64,000 nucleotides of DNA, from positions 55,693,590-55,757,589 of the forward strand of contig OZ020267.1 in assembly GCA_963971225.1 (NCBI GenBank), given 5' to 3'. Of the stretch, positions 38,059 through 48,809 are shown piece by piece (the stretch's first letter is position 1; the number at the start of each line of letters is the position of its first letter). The position numbers were made by a program, and so were the translations under genes. The notes beneath the pieces were generated by a model. The model saw only the letters and a program-made list of their open reading frames with translations, had not been told where the DNA came from and made no database searches. The stretch comes from Melieria omissa (lineage: Eukaryota; Arthropoda; Insecta; Diptera; Ulidiidae).

Positions 38059-38202
38059 TTTTACGGAAGAATGAAAATTAAAATGAAAAATAAAACCATG
38101 GTTGCTTGTACAGAAATTTTGGAATAAAAAAAGTTGCTAATGCAGAGGTTGCTTCAATAGAATGTTGCTTGTGTAAAGGTTGCTTATAAAGAATGCTCAC
38201 TG

Positions 38203-38622
38203 TAAAATAAAATAAAATAAAATAAAATAAAATAAAATAAAATAAAATAAAATAAAATAAAATAAAATAAAATAAAATAAAATAAAATAAAATAAAATAA
38301 AATAAAATAAATTGAAATCAAATAAAATAAAATGAAATAAAATAAAATAAAATAAAATAAAATAAAATAAAATAAAATAAAGTAAAATAAAATAAAATAA
38401 AATAAAATAAAATAAAATAAAATAAAATAAAATAAAACAAAATAAAATAAAATAAAATAAAATAAAATAAAATAAAATAAAATAAAATAAAATAAAATAA
38501 ATTAGAATAAAATAAAATAAAATAAAATAAAATAAAATAAAATAAAATAAAATAAAATAGAATAAAATAAAATAAAATAAAATAAAATAAAATAAAATAA
38601 AATAAAATAAAATAAAATACAA
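38203..38622. repeat. AAAAT pentanucleotide array, right part
   Basis: Continuation of the array split by the Tigger-like element. The variant AAATTGAAATCAAATAAAAT near 38310 also occurs near 34428 on the other side, so the array was internally duplicated. Confidence 0.95.
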
Positions 38623-40186
38623 TCAACATTTTTTAAAATAATATTTTCAGTATTTTTATTCAATTTAGCTTTAAAACCAGTAAAATTCACTGAAGAGTTA
38701 TTTGCAGAAAGTAATGAATTAAAACAATAAAAACCCTTAGTGGAGATATTTTGACTGATATTCTTTTCTCTTCTCTATTTCTACTCTACATTTTAGTGTC
38801 CTTTTCTAGTCACAGATTTTTTGAACAGACTTTAGCAAATGCCCATTTCTAATCAAAGGGATTTGTTTACAGCACTAAATATCAACATAGAAAGTGGTGA
38901 ATCGATTCCAATACTTTTTCAACCTAACCTCTTCTGAATTCCTAAATAAATTTTAAACAGTGTTAACTTTCGCCGTCGTTGTTGCTGTAGCACTTTAACT
39001 TCAAAATCGGCTGCTGTCAACGCTTATTGGTTAACACAATTTTAAGTTTTAATTAATTCAAATTCAAATGAATATAGATAGATACAATTTTATGCATAAT
39101 TATTCAATCTTAATATATGCAAACGTGTGTACAGTATGTGTGTGTGTGTGTGTGCCTATGTATGAGCATAAGCGCGACACTTGACTTACAGGCATAGAAA
39201 ACATTTTTGTATATCATTTGAAACTTACAGATTTTTTGAATGAATTACTTTTGTTGTTCAGTTCGCTGCCACTGCTTTATTCTCTACAAATTGTTATTGT
39301 TGTTGTTGTTGGGCTGGCTAAACAAGCTTTTTTTTGTTGTAGTACGGCTTAGTGTTTGTTTTGCTTTTGTTTACATCAAAATGTGATTCCGCTGCTGCTC
39401 GTTTAATTCATTGTTTTTGTTGTTGTGTTTTTTGGGAGTTTTAATTTGTATTTATGTATTTATTTATTTTTTCATTTTTGATTTTTATATTTCTTGTTTT
39501 AATAGTTTTTAGCGACTTGTTGTACATTTTGTTGAATAGTTTTGTTAAATTGTTTGTTCACAATTTGTTGCTTTTGTTTTGTTGTTCTTCGTTGTTGTTG
39601 TTGCCGCTTGACGATTATAATCAACGTCTTCCTCCTTGCGTACACTTGCATACATTACTAACCTACACACTTACGTACATACACATCGAAAAAAACTTGG
39701 ACGCGTGCGCAAAGTATTTTGCAACAACAAATAGTCGAAGAGCGTTTCTTTTATTGAATTGTATGCTAATTTATTGAGTGTCATTTATTTTGAATATTTT
39801 AATGTACATCTACAGTTGATTTCATACTTTCAATGTTGTTGTTGTTGTTATAGTTTCTGTTATGGTTGCTCGTTTTATTTGAAGCGTGTTGGATAATTTA
39901 ACATAAATTTACTAAAGAAATATTTACAATCGACATTAAATCAGCTCATTGCCAATGCTGCACTTAATTAGCCAACAAAAATACTTCACGCCCTTTTTTT
40001 TAAGACTTAAAAACAAAATTTATGTAAAATATTTGTAGATTATTCAATATAAATATTAATGAAGGAAATCAATATGTGAAATAATAAAAATGTAAGTTTC
40101 AACAAAAGTGCGAAATATGTTTTCCTTTTTTCGGAATTTGTTTTGAATTTTGAAAGAATGATAGAAGGTCGAAATTTATGGTTCAC
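38623..40186. other. no gene seen
   Basis: AT-rich DNA with a GT run at about 39137-39153, GTTGTT runs (39297-39310, 39590-39603) and T-rich stretches. Confidence 0.4.
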
Positions 40187-40330
40187 TTAACCCTTTCCGG
40201 TCAATTTCCACATTTCTTGAGATAAAAATTGTTCCTTCAAAATATTGACTCTTATTGAAGATTTAAGCAATAAAATACCAAAAAAATTTCAAAAAAATCA
40301 TTTTGGTTGAGAATTGCAGCTTCATCAATT

Positions 40331-40350
40331 TTGTACGATATATCGTACAA
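40331..40350. repeat. 20-bp palindrome, copy 1
   Basis: TTGTACGATATATCGTACAA, a perfect palindrome. Other copies are at 40870-40889, 40913-40932 and 41267-41286 (the last with one base changed, 14 bp from the right end). Confidence 0.9.
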
Positions 40351-40869
40351 TGGTTCGCAAAGGAGTAAAAATTCATGAATTTTTGGTTTCGGTTTTTTAA
40401 GTTTTATGAACAATTCATTCATTTTTTTTATAGAAAACATTAATTATACCAACAAAATATCAAAACGTGATTTCATTTTGATCGGAAGTTATATAAATAA
40501 TATATATAAACAATTGATTCACATTTATTCGGCCTTAAATAACCGTTGTTGTTGTTACAAAGCCCTTTTCCTCTCAATAAAACACAGAATTAATTAAAGT
40601 TCGTATAGCATTACAGAAAGATACTGAATATATCCGATTCTTATTATCGTAGTGGGTGTGGCAAGTACGCATGGCTTACCTTACGTAACCCGTGTCTGCC
40701 CAGTAAAACACAAAATCGTCTAGTAATTCTTATTTTTCGTCGAAAATTGCCAATTAGTAGAATTTTATAAGTCACGTTGTTTACATATGGGCGTGGCAGG
40801 CATAAAAACGGAAAAAAATCGGTTATCAAACCTATAACATTAAAAAAATGCGAACATAACTTGCAACCC

Positions 40870-40889
40870 TTGTACGATATATCGTACAA
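40870..40889. repeat. 20-bp palindrome, copy 2
   Basis: Identical to copy 1, 43 bp before copy 3. Confidence 0.9.
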
Positions 40890-40912
40890 AGCTTTGCAAC
40901 CCTTTTGGTCAT

Positions 40913-40932
40913 TTGTACGATATATCGTACAA
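40913..40932. repeat. 20-bp palindrome, copy 3
   Basis: Identical to copies 1 and 2. Confidence 0.9.
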
Positions 40933-41266
40933 TTTTTTTAAAGATTTGGGAACAATTTTTAGACGCAAAAATGTTAAATTTTGTAAGTTCTATAAATCAA
41001 CTGAGATTCAAACTTTGAAATTGTTTCGCTCTTTGGTATCAAAAAGTATTCCATATTTAAAAAATTCCTACGCAGAAGTAACGTCATTTGCTGGTTTTTT
41101 ACATTCTTCCAAAAAGCTGCTTACAAAACGCACTCATACTGTGTAGCCACGGCTATTATGATTTATATTTTTAAACAGAATGATGCAACACAGCCTACTT
41201 AATGAAAATTAAAAAGCTGTTGCATAAAAAGTGCGTTCGCTGTCAAATAAAAAATCGCCGAAAAAA

Positions 41267-41286
41267 TTGTACAATATATCGTACAA
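41267..41286. repeat. 20-bp palindrome, copy 4 (one change)
   Basis: TTGTACAATATATCGTACAA, next to the right terminal repeat. Confidence 0.9.
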
Positions 41287-41304
41287 ATTTCCGGAAAGGG
41301 TTAA

Positions 41305-42050
41305 ACATTGAAATGGCAATATTCAAATTTTTATGGAAATTTTAAATTAAATATTTTTTGTTGTAATTAATTTTGTTTTTCTTGAAAAAACTACCCTCTA
41401 TAACTAGAGACGTTCTTAAAATGTCATAAATGATCTCGCATCCTTTGACATGCACGACTGTCACAGACCTCAGTCACCGCCTTTTATACAACCCGAGAAT
41501 TGGCTGTAGCAGACCAGTTAGTGAGTTTCATTCTTGCAGACACCCAGACAGCCATACATGCGCCAGAAATGGATTTAAATCTATTGGCAGACCGGACTGT
41601 TAAAGACTAATGTCAATTCCTGTCATACAACCAGATTATTGGCTAAAGAGATCACATAGTGAGATTCATTTTCGAAGACTGAGGCACAAAAACAGACTGA
41701 ACCTTAACACTAGAGAAACCATTGCGGTAATTTTGACAGTTTTTTCATTTTTAAATATCTGTATTTTCTTTAGTATTTCAATAAAATTTTCCTTTTATGA
41801 CTTTTTTTTTATTAAGTTCTACAATTAGTTCCACAATTATGGTTCTTTAATTACAATTAGCCAAATCCGATGTGTACTTTTAGAGATATCAGCGGATATA
41901 CATAATATGTAGTTTTTGTGGGTATGGGAAACTTGCCATCTTTCTTTTCTTCTAGTGTTAAATGGTTCATAAATGGTTATTCTGTCGAGAAACTGCCCGA
42001 AACAAACCAAGCCTTCCTTTTCATACTTTTTTCAATACAGCTTTACTGCC
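41305..42050. other. non-coding; weak ~140-bp duplication at 41470-41690
   Basis: CATACAACC.GA.TATTGGCT followed by AGTGAGATTCATT-type sequence appears twice (about 41490 and 41622) as a decayed direct repeat. No gene seen. Confidence 0.4.
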
Positions 42051-42120
42051 GCCTCGGTAGTCCAGCGTATAGTGCACTGGTCACCCATCCCAGAAGTTCT
42101 GAGTTCAATTTCCACCTGGC
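42051..42120 (+). ncRNA. tRNA-like sequence, possible SINE head or tRNA pseudogene
   Basis: The 70 bp start GCCTCGGTAG and end CACCTGGC. A B-box-like GAGTTCAATTTCC lies at the expected distance, and CTGG...CCAG could form an anticodon stem. Base 33 of the loop is not T and the acceptor stem pairs poorly, so a functional tRNA is unlikely. Confidence 0.35.
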
Positions 42121-42336
42121 TTGGTCTCGAAATTTTAAATTTTTTACTTCTTCCTTATATTTTTTCTTAAAGCTTCAGCATTACCCAGCCAAATCCTTTA
42201 CTTTTGGACAAACTCCTATTTTTTCCACTTCAATCAGTTGTGATGAGCAGCTCGCAGTACATTTTCATATTCTGTAGCCATACTCGCACAACAACAACAA
42301 CAACACTAACAATGCCAGTTCGAACTAATGAAAATA

Positions 42337-42621
42337 CAGGTCTCCCTCATATAGCGCGGTACTTCTACAACGCTTTTTCGATATAACGCGATTTAAAAAA
42401 GGACATTTTTTTCATTATGTTTTTTATTTTTTTAAATAAAGTATGCATTTTGATTTTGAGTTTGAATGTACATACATCTTTAATTAAGTACCTATTTTAT
42501 TTTGGAAAAAGCTTATTGGAACACCCTAAAATTTATATGAAAGTTTAGTCTTCTATAACGCGAATCACATAAAGCGGAATTTTCCTGGAACGTAACCACC
42601 GCGTTATACGAGGGAGACCTG
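42337..42621. mobile_element. 285-bp TA-flanked MITE (pogo/mariner type)
   Basis: The ends are CAGGTCTCCCTCATATAGCG and, from the minus strand, CAGGTCTCCCTCGTATAACG. TA flanks both sides (42335-42336, 42622-42623). Internal ATAACGCG motifs repeat near both ends. No coding capacity. Confidence 0.85.
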
Positions 42622-42623
42622 TA

Positions 42624-44550
42624 TATTGCAGCACATACAACAACCTTCCTTACAGCGTATAAATCATCCATTCATACGCTCATCAAAGACATCAACCTCT
42701 GCATTGTCCATTGTCTAACAACAACACCTCCAACATAGCAGCGGCAGGTGCGCAGAGGACGCTTTCTACACCACCCAGTAATAAACTTTCACATATGGAA
42801 GCGTCTCTCTTAGGGGACGACAAGGGACAATCGCCCACCCTGACAGAACTTCAATCAAGTCATTAGCCTTGTTGAGACCCTATGCTCTCAAGTAGAGTGA
42901 ATAAGAAGAAAAAATTAGCATTACGTCGGTAATAAAATAACTTAAGCCTCGAAAATTGAGGTCCTTAAAAGGAGTCTCTGCATTTATAAACATTAATATT
43001 AAAAGGTTAACCCTTTCGATTTCACTCACATAAGGATTTTACTCACCCGGATCACATTGGATCCATCGTGAATCCCTTAATTCTTAAAAATACCTTTCAC
43101 TCACATAACAAAACATTCTCTAATACAGTTGCCAAATGAAATCAGTATTCTGAGGTTAAGAATCTTTGGATCTAACATGAGGGACTACGGTTCTTCGACT
43201 GAGTCGTTGCCCAAAACCCAAAAGACAAGCTGAATCGGTCGCGGTTCACTTGTAACATTAACGTTAGTAATTGTTTTGTAGGTCTAATCCCGGTCACGGT
43301 CTGCTGTACATTCACAGAGTCAGATTTGAAATAGGTCTGGGAGACCTTAGGGCATAACTGCATAAGCGTTTTCTATTATTTATTTCCTAAAAAACATGGG
43401 TTCACCGACACTGAAATGTGTTAAGCTTCTTTGCTTTCGTCTGGAAATTCAAAGTCTATCAGTCATTAGCTAACATATCACTTTTGGCCTATACCGAACA
43501 CATTTTGATGCACGTGTCAGTGGCGCTAATTGTCAATTGTCTAATTTTGCGACAGCTTTATCAAAGGGGTTAACAGAAAATGTGAACTTGTCCCTTTCCA
43601 CACGCACCAACAAACTAATCTAATCGCTGCTCTAAATTCGAACTTTCAGGCCTACCATAATAAATCTACCTAATCAATCTAGACATGAAATCCCAGCCAC
43701 AGCCTAAAACTTGCCACAACAAACAACAAACAGCACAGCAACGACAAACAGCACAGCAAATCAGAGCAAAGCGTCAGCCGGCTTCGTTGGCCGCCTGAAC
43801 CCAAAACATAGAAATAGAATAGAGATTTGCCAGTTCATTACCGTCGAGCGCCCGCCAAAAAATCGGCTCAGCGTCACGCCGACGCCGCACCAGGCGGCGA
43901 TAATGTCCGATAATGCTATCGCTGACTTTTAACATCTCATTCAAAACATTTGAAGTCAAGTAGCGGCGAGCGAAATGTTTGTGCACGGCAATTAATTTCT
44001 GCAGTTTTTATTTCGAAATTCATGTTTTTTATATTTGGTTGATTCAGAGCAAATTGTCGCATTAGCTACGCTCCAACTTCCGTCTAGTCGAGCGAGACAT
44101 GTGTACGAAAAATTTCATCATAATGTGACCATACGTCGACAATTTGCGAGAATGTGTCAGCAATTTTTATGTCGCGCCTCGTTGCTTGTCGTCTGTGTTT
44201 GGTGGCGAGAGGCGGCGGGAAATTGCTTCGCTTGTGGGGGGTTATTTTCGGAATTTGCATTCTAATTTTACTGGGAATTGGCGGCTCATCGAATCGATTA
44301 TAACCGAATGCGGTATTTAGTAAAGTCATTGGGTATTTCTGTTGTTTGAGATTGTAATGTTTCCAGAAGTCTGATTGCTATTGGGAATTGCTGGCGCGCT
44401 GAGTGGACTGGAAAATATTTTTATCGAGTTGCCAATGAAGCAGTTTGACTATCCAGTTTGGGCGGTTTTTTAACGCGAATTATTCATGCAGTAATAGTGG
44501 TGACAAAAAGTCAGAAAGAATAGTTTAAGTTTCCATCAATTGACAAAAAA
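42624..44550. other. no gene seen
   Basis: Mixed sequence with a GC-richer patch at 43770-44240. TTAACCCTTTCG at 43008 resembles a piggyBac-like end but has no partner. Open frames show no family resemblance. Confidence 0.4.
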
Positions 44551-46330
44551 ATAATCGGGTTTCTATTAGAGTTTGCTGCAATCTTTCAACAGTAAATTAA
44601 GATCAAAATTTGTAAATCTCAATGCAATACCTTTTAAATGGAACATTTGCTCTTTTGTAACGATTATTTTATATAGTGAAACTTTTCCACAAGTAATCGG
44701 GTTTAGAGTAAGCGGTTAGTTTTCATTAATATCGTAATATTAAAGTTTTCAACTAATACATAATTCTCATACAAAGAAATATTTAGAATAGAATTTACAT
44801 CCATTTGTGATAAAGTAATCGAGTTTTCAGTAAATGGTTACTTTATAACTATTAGTTTATAAACAGATATTAAAATCTGGTGGATTTCTTCTAGACAAAT
44901 TGTATTATGTAGGACTGTGGTATTATTTAAAAAAGTAACCGGGTTTATAGACGATGATTACTTTAAAGAATGAAAGTAGCATTGAATTTTCAAAATTACT
45001 CAAACTTCGCTCACAAAGAAATGTGTAAAGTATATTTTTTTTATTCACATGTGATAGAGTAATCGGGTTTTCAGTGAATGGTTAATTTAAAACTATTTGG
45101 TGATAAACAGATATTAAAAGCTCATTAATGTTTTCTAGAAAAACTGTATTATATAGGTCTGCGGCATTATTTCTCAAAAAAGTAATTGGGTTTATGGTCA
45201 ATGATTACTTTAAAACAATTACTTCAAACAATTAAAGTAAACAATTACTTAATTATTAAAACAATTACTTCAAACAATTAAAGTAACATTAAAAATTTAA
45301 AATTAGTCTATTTCTCTCACAAAGAAATGTGTAAAGTATATTTCTACATTCACATGTAGAAAGTAATCGGGTTTTCAGTGAATGGTTAATTTAAAACTAT
45401 TTGGTGATAAACAGATATTAAATTCTGATGATTTTTTTTTAGAAAAATTGTATTATATAGGTCTGCGGCATTATTTCTCAAAAAAGTAATTGGGTTTATG
45501 GTCACTGATTACTTTAAAACAATTACTTCAAACAATTAAAGTAATATTAAAAGTATAAAATTAGTCTACTTCTCTCACAAAGAAATGTTTAAAGTATTTT
45601 TCTACATTCACATGCACATTCTACATGTAGAAAGTAATCGGGTTTTCAGTAAATGGTTCCTTTGTAGCTATTAGTTTATAAGCAGCTATTAAAATATGAT
45701 GAATTTTTTTTAGAAAAATTGTATTACATAGAACTGTGGTATTATTAAAATAATAATGTATTCATTTACAGTCACTTATAATAAAATAATCAGGTTTATA
45801 GTCACCGGTTTTCTTCTGCTGCTTTATATCAAAATTTTAAAACTGTACCTAGTTTTTACATATGAATTATATGTCACAGTATTGTAGTATCTTTTGCCAC
45901 AAAGTAATCGGGATTGCGGTCAATGGTAAAGTTTTAACACACACTAACATTGAAGGTTTAAATCGCACATGTTATTTTCATAGACAATTTATAATATAAT
46001 AATATTACTTTTCCTTTTCACAAGAAGTAACCGGGTTTGTAATCAATGATTAATTTTTAACAAAAATTGGCATTGAAAATTTTAAATCAAACATGTTTCT
46101 TCACAAGTAATGCATGATAAAACATAGGTAAACTTTTACTTCCGGTGTAGTAGTCGGGTTTCCAATCCGGTTACTTTATATAAGTTTATTAATAACAAAG
46201 TTTGGGAATTTGCCATGTTGCTCTCATAAAGAAGATTATTACATTCATAGTATTGTGACAGTATCTACTATATAAATTCTATCGAGTGAAGAAAGGTAAC
46301 CAGTTTCCAGTTCATAGTTACTTAGTTATT
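44551..46330. repeat. decayed ~122-bp satellite with GTAATCGGGTTT motif
   Basis: Fourteen variants of AGTAATCGGGTTT followed by about 5-8 bases and AATGGTTACTTT begin near 44551, 44692, 44814, 44933, 45058, 45181, 45362, 45485, 45632, 45786, 45903, 46025, 46149 and 46294. Common spacings are 117-125 bp, with some 141-181. A ~304-bp two-unit repeat is cleaner at 45058 and 45362. Between motifs the sequence has diverged strongly. GTAAYC...GRTTAC forms a short dyad in most units. Confidence 0.8.
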
Positions 46331-47037
46331 ACTAAACCATTATGAAACTTCAAATACTTTCTTCATTTTGTTTGTCGCTGTATATGACAGATCAGAAATC
46401 AGAAACCGAAATTTAATCGAAAAAATCGATCCAGATTGGACTAAATTTTACATCACTAATGCTCGAATCAAATCATATTAGTACAGTAAATAGAGACAAA
46501 TAAATCACATTTACTAAAAAAAAATACTTAATGGCTGAAATTTTGAGGGTGTGTTCGGGGGCATGTCCTGAGTCTAAAACTGAGTTTTCGTATTCGAGGG
46601 GGTGGGGGAAGATACTACCCCCTGCTTATTTAGGGGTGAGCTCGTTTTAACTCCTTATCTCCGGTGCTATTGCTCGTACCGACAAGTCCGAGGGATCAAA
46701 TTTGTGGGGAATAAAATTATCTATCTAGTGATAATAAAATCGAGGTCATAGGTCGATTAGGTGAATCACAATGGCCGGTCAAAGGTCAAAAGTGAGGGAT
46801 AGTTTTTGTTTTTCGTGAATACCGTGAAACCGGTAAGTTTTTCGCATACTGCTTCAATACCATTTTAAAGTAATTGAAATTACCTACAAAATGAGTGCTC
46901 GAACACTCATCTACTACAAATAGTTTGCCGTCAATCCAACGACCAAGTTGACCGCGCGCGCCGATGTTGACCGCGCGCGCTGTACGTGCGAGCACGTAGA
47001 GAGTGCAATGTATGCGCAATGAGTACTTCTCGCGCCG

Positions 47038-47041
47038 TGCG
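47038..47041. repeat. 4-bp target site duplication TGCG (left)
   Basis: Matches 53480-53483. The empty site reads TGCGCG, an alternating pyrimidine-purine run of the kind preferred by gypsy-type elements. Confidence 0.9.
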
Positions 47042-47361
47042 AATTATATTTTTCGTATTGAAACACTTCTGGTCTCTTCAGAGCTCAAATATGTTCTGTT
47101 TTATTTTTCAAATATCATCTTAAGTGCTAGCTCAATAATCCTTATCTTAATATACATAATTGTTGCTTATCTATTTTTAACAGTCCCTTTTACTACGCAC
47201 CCAAACATCTCTTATCAGTTGATTTACGACTGTTTGGATGGTTTACAATATCGGGACTGTTTGGGAGGTTTTATGTTTCCCAGTTTATCTTGAGGTTTCG
47301 GTTGGGCACTGGCAATGTCGAGAGTCTGCTCTTATCGCTGGACATTGCCTGTGACGTAACT
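47042..47361 (-). repeat. 3' LTR of the errantivirus
   Basis: 320 bp. It contains the end of env (stop at 47271-47273) and an AATAAA signal in coding sense near 47102-47107. Confidence 0.95.
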
Positions 47362-48809
47362 TCTCCCCTCTTTAACTCAAAACACTCCTGGGTTTTGTTT
47401 ACAAATTCGATTTTCATTTTTCTTTGCTTCTTTAGCAAGATTATTATTGTTATAATGGCAGCAGTGATTAAAATTATCATAAGTGTCGAGACAGAATATA
47501 TCACTTTTTTGTGGTATTGCAATTCTTTTATTTCTTTAATATTTTCAATGTTATTGAGTACAATTTCATCGAATGTTAACTTTTGTGAGAAATTTTGTAC
47601 TTCGACGTTTGGAAAGTAAAATCTTTGTTGAAAGAAACTCTTCGTGTTTGAGTACGAGTATTCCATTATTTTCATTGAACAGTTATGATAGTGAATTAGG
47701 TAATTACCTTTCAATATTATTTGTCTGTCATCACAATTTTGATATAACTTGACATCTTTAAAGTTTTTTAACAATAATGTTTCTTCATCAATTACCGCAA
47801 CCTCACTGATATTATTTCTAATTAATTTACAAGTTTGCGTATAAATGCAATGTTTCGATATTTTGAATTCGTTTAAAGTTTTACTTTCTTCGTATGTATA
47901 TGTTTTGTTTTTATATGTAAAAACTATTTCTGAATTGTGTTCTATCTCCCACTTTTGGTTGTTTGTTATAGGATATATATGTTTTAATTGTATTTTTTCA
48001 AAATCTTTCGGCACTTTAATAATAAGGAGAAGTAGTTTCTGTGCGTACTCAATCGCACATATTTTTAAGTGTGTTAGTTTATGCAGGTCGATATTATACA
48101 TGTCAACTTCCTCATTGGTTAATATACCTGGATGCAACAACCCACTTCTTGCTGAGACAATGCTATCTTGAATGTGATCAATTTTTTCTTTTAATATGTT
48201 AATTCGTAGAATTTGTTCGGTAAAGAAATTGTTTGACAGTGCATCTTTAATTGTTTTCTGTGTTGCATTTATGTATGCCTGTATTGTTCGTCTGTCATTC
48301 TCCATCATATTTTTTAAATATTTAAATGTTTTTTCAAAATAGTCGTTAACTTTGATTTGTTGATTTAGATTTGTTATAGAGTTGTGAAGGTTGGTATCAA
48401 CAGTTTTTAAATGATCCTCAATATCCTTCCGGTCATTGTCGTCCATTGTACCAAACAAATATTTGTAAGCGGTGCCGACAAAATTTATCAAACCCCTCCT
48501 ATTTCTACTGAAGATTGGTTTCGGAATTAAGGTTTTTACTTTAGTCTTTAATATTTCTAGTTCATTTAAAATTAGATCGCGATGTGGTTTAATAAGTACG
48601 TTTGTGTTATAAGTAAGGTTATTAATTAGTAGTAGTATTTCGTGAGGGTCAACTACATGAACTATTAGGTTCGTTGAAACAACTATTTCTCTTGATTCAC
48701 TGCTGATTTCCACATAGCCGTTTTCTTCATGAATGGGTTGAATGTCCAATGTTGCTATCGTTGTTGAAAGCAGCAGTGCCAGTGTTATACCGAGCAGAAT
48801 CCATTTGAT
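47271..48809 (-). CDS. env: env: errantivirus envelope glycoprotein
   Basis: The frame is open from just after a TAG at 48810-48812 to a stop inside the 3' LTR, about 512 codons. The first 20 codons (IKWILLGITLALLLSTTIAT) form a clear signal peptide, but no ATG precedes them. The sequence TTTTTAG directly upstream looks like a splice acceptor, so the start codon is probably supplied by a spliced leader, as reported for related elements. About residue 102 there is a furin-type RNRR site followed by a hydrophobic GLINFVG stretch, the fusion-peptide position of insect errantivirus Env and the related baculovirus F proteins. Coiled-coil-like heptads follow. A membrane segment (VIYSVSTLMIILITAAIITI) lies about 75 residues from the end, with a basic cytoplasmic tail. 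It overlaps pol by 83 bp. No stop or frameshift is seen. Confidence 0.9.
   Translation of the reverse strand: MKWILLGITLALLLSTTIATLDIQPIHEENGYVEISSESREIVVSTNLIVHVVDPHEILLLINNLTYNTNVLIKPHRDLILNELEILKTKVKTLIPKPIFSRNRRGLINFVGTAYKYLFGTMDDNDRKDIEDHLKTVDTNLHNSITNLNQQIKVNDYFEKTFKYLKNMMENDRRTIQAYINATQKTIKDALSNNFFTEQILRINILKEKIDHIQDSIVSARSGLLHPGILTNEEVDMYNIDLHKLTHLKICAIEYAQKLLLLIIKVPKDFEKIQLKHIYPITNNQKWEIEHNSEIVFTYKNKTYTYEESKTLNEFKISKHCIYTQTCKLIRNNISEVAVIDEETLLLKNFKDVKLYQNCDDRQIILKGNYLIHYHNCSMKIMEYSYSNTKSFFQQRFYFPNVEVQNFSQKLTFDEIVLNNIENIKEIKELQYHKKVIYSVSTLMIILITAAIITIIILLKKQRKMKIEFVNKTQECFELKRGEVTSQAMSSDKSRLSTLPVPNRNLKINWET
47362..47372 (-). other. polypurine tract of the errantivirus
   Basis: In coding sense the sequence before the 3' LTR is AAAGAGGGGAGA, the usual plus-strand primer position. 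It is in env coding sequence. Confidence 0.85.

Larger units (their letters stand above)
34576..38202 (-). mobile_element. Tigger/pogo-like element, internally deleted, with nested hAT
   Basis: The ends are CAGTGAGCATTCT and AGAATGCTCACTG, flanked by TA (34574-34575 and 38203-38204), the Tc1/mariner/pogo signature. Subterminal GTTGCTT/AAGCAAC motifs repeat several times at both ends and may be transposase sites. On the minus strand it encodes three pieces of a CENP-B/jerky-type transposase. Without the nested insertion it is about 1.25 kb, too short for a full element, and the catalytic core is missing. It splits an AAAAT array. Confidence 0.9.
40191..41300. mobile_element. 1.1-kb piggyBac-like MITE with repeated 20-bp palindrome
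   Basis: TTAA (40187-40190, 41301-41304) flanks ends CCCTTTCCGG and CCGGAAAGGG. TTAA duplication with CCC...GGG ends is the piggyBac pattern. The 1110-bp interior has no transposase. It carries TTGTACGATATATCGTACAA three times exactly and once with one change. Confidence 0.8.

Noticed and set aside
43008..43575. TTAACCCTTTCG and AAAGGGGTTAA as a piggyBac-like pair
   Set aside because: The ends differ beyond the first few bases (CCCTTTCGAT against CCCCTTTGAT) and similar TTAACCC words occur unpaired at 12781 and 36804.
47003..47293. 96-codon plus-strand frame repeated at 53130-53411
   Set aside because: It is the antisense of the two errantivirus LTRs.
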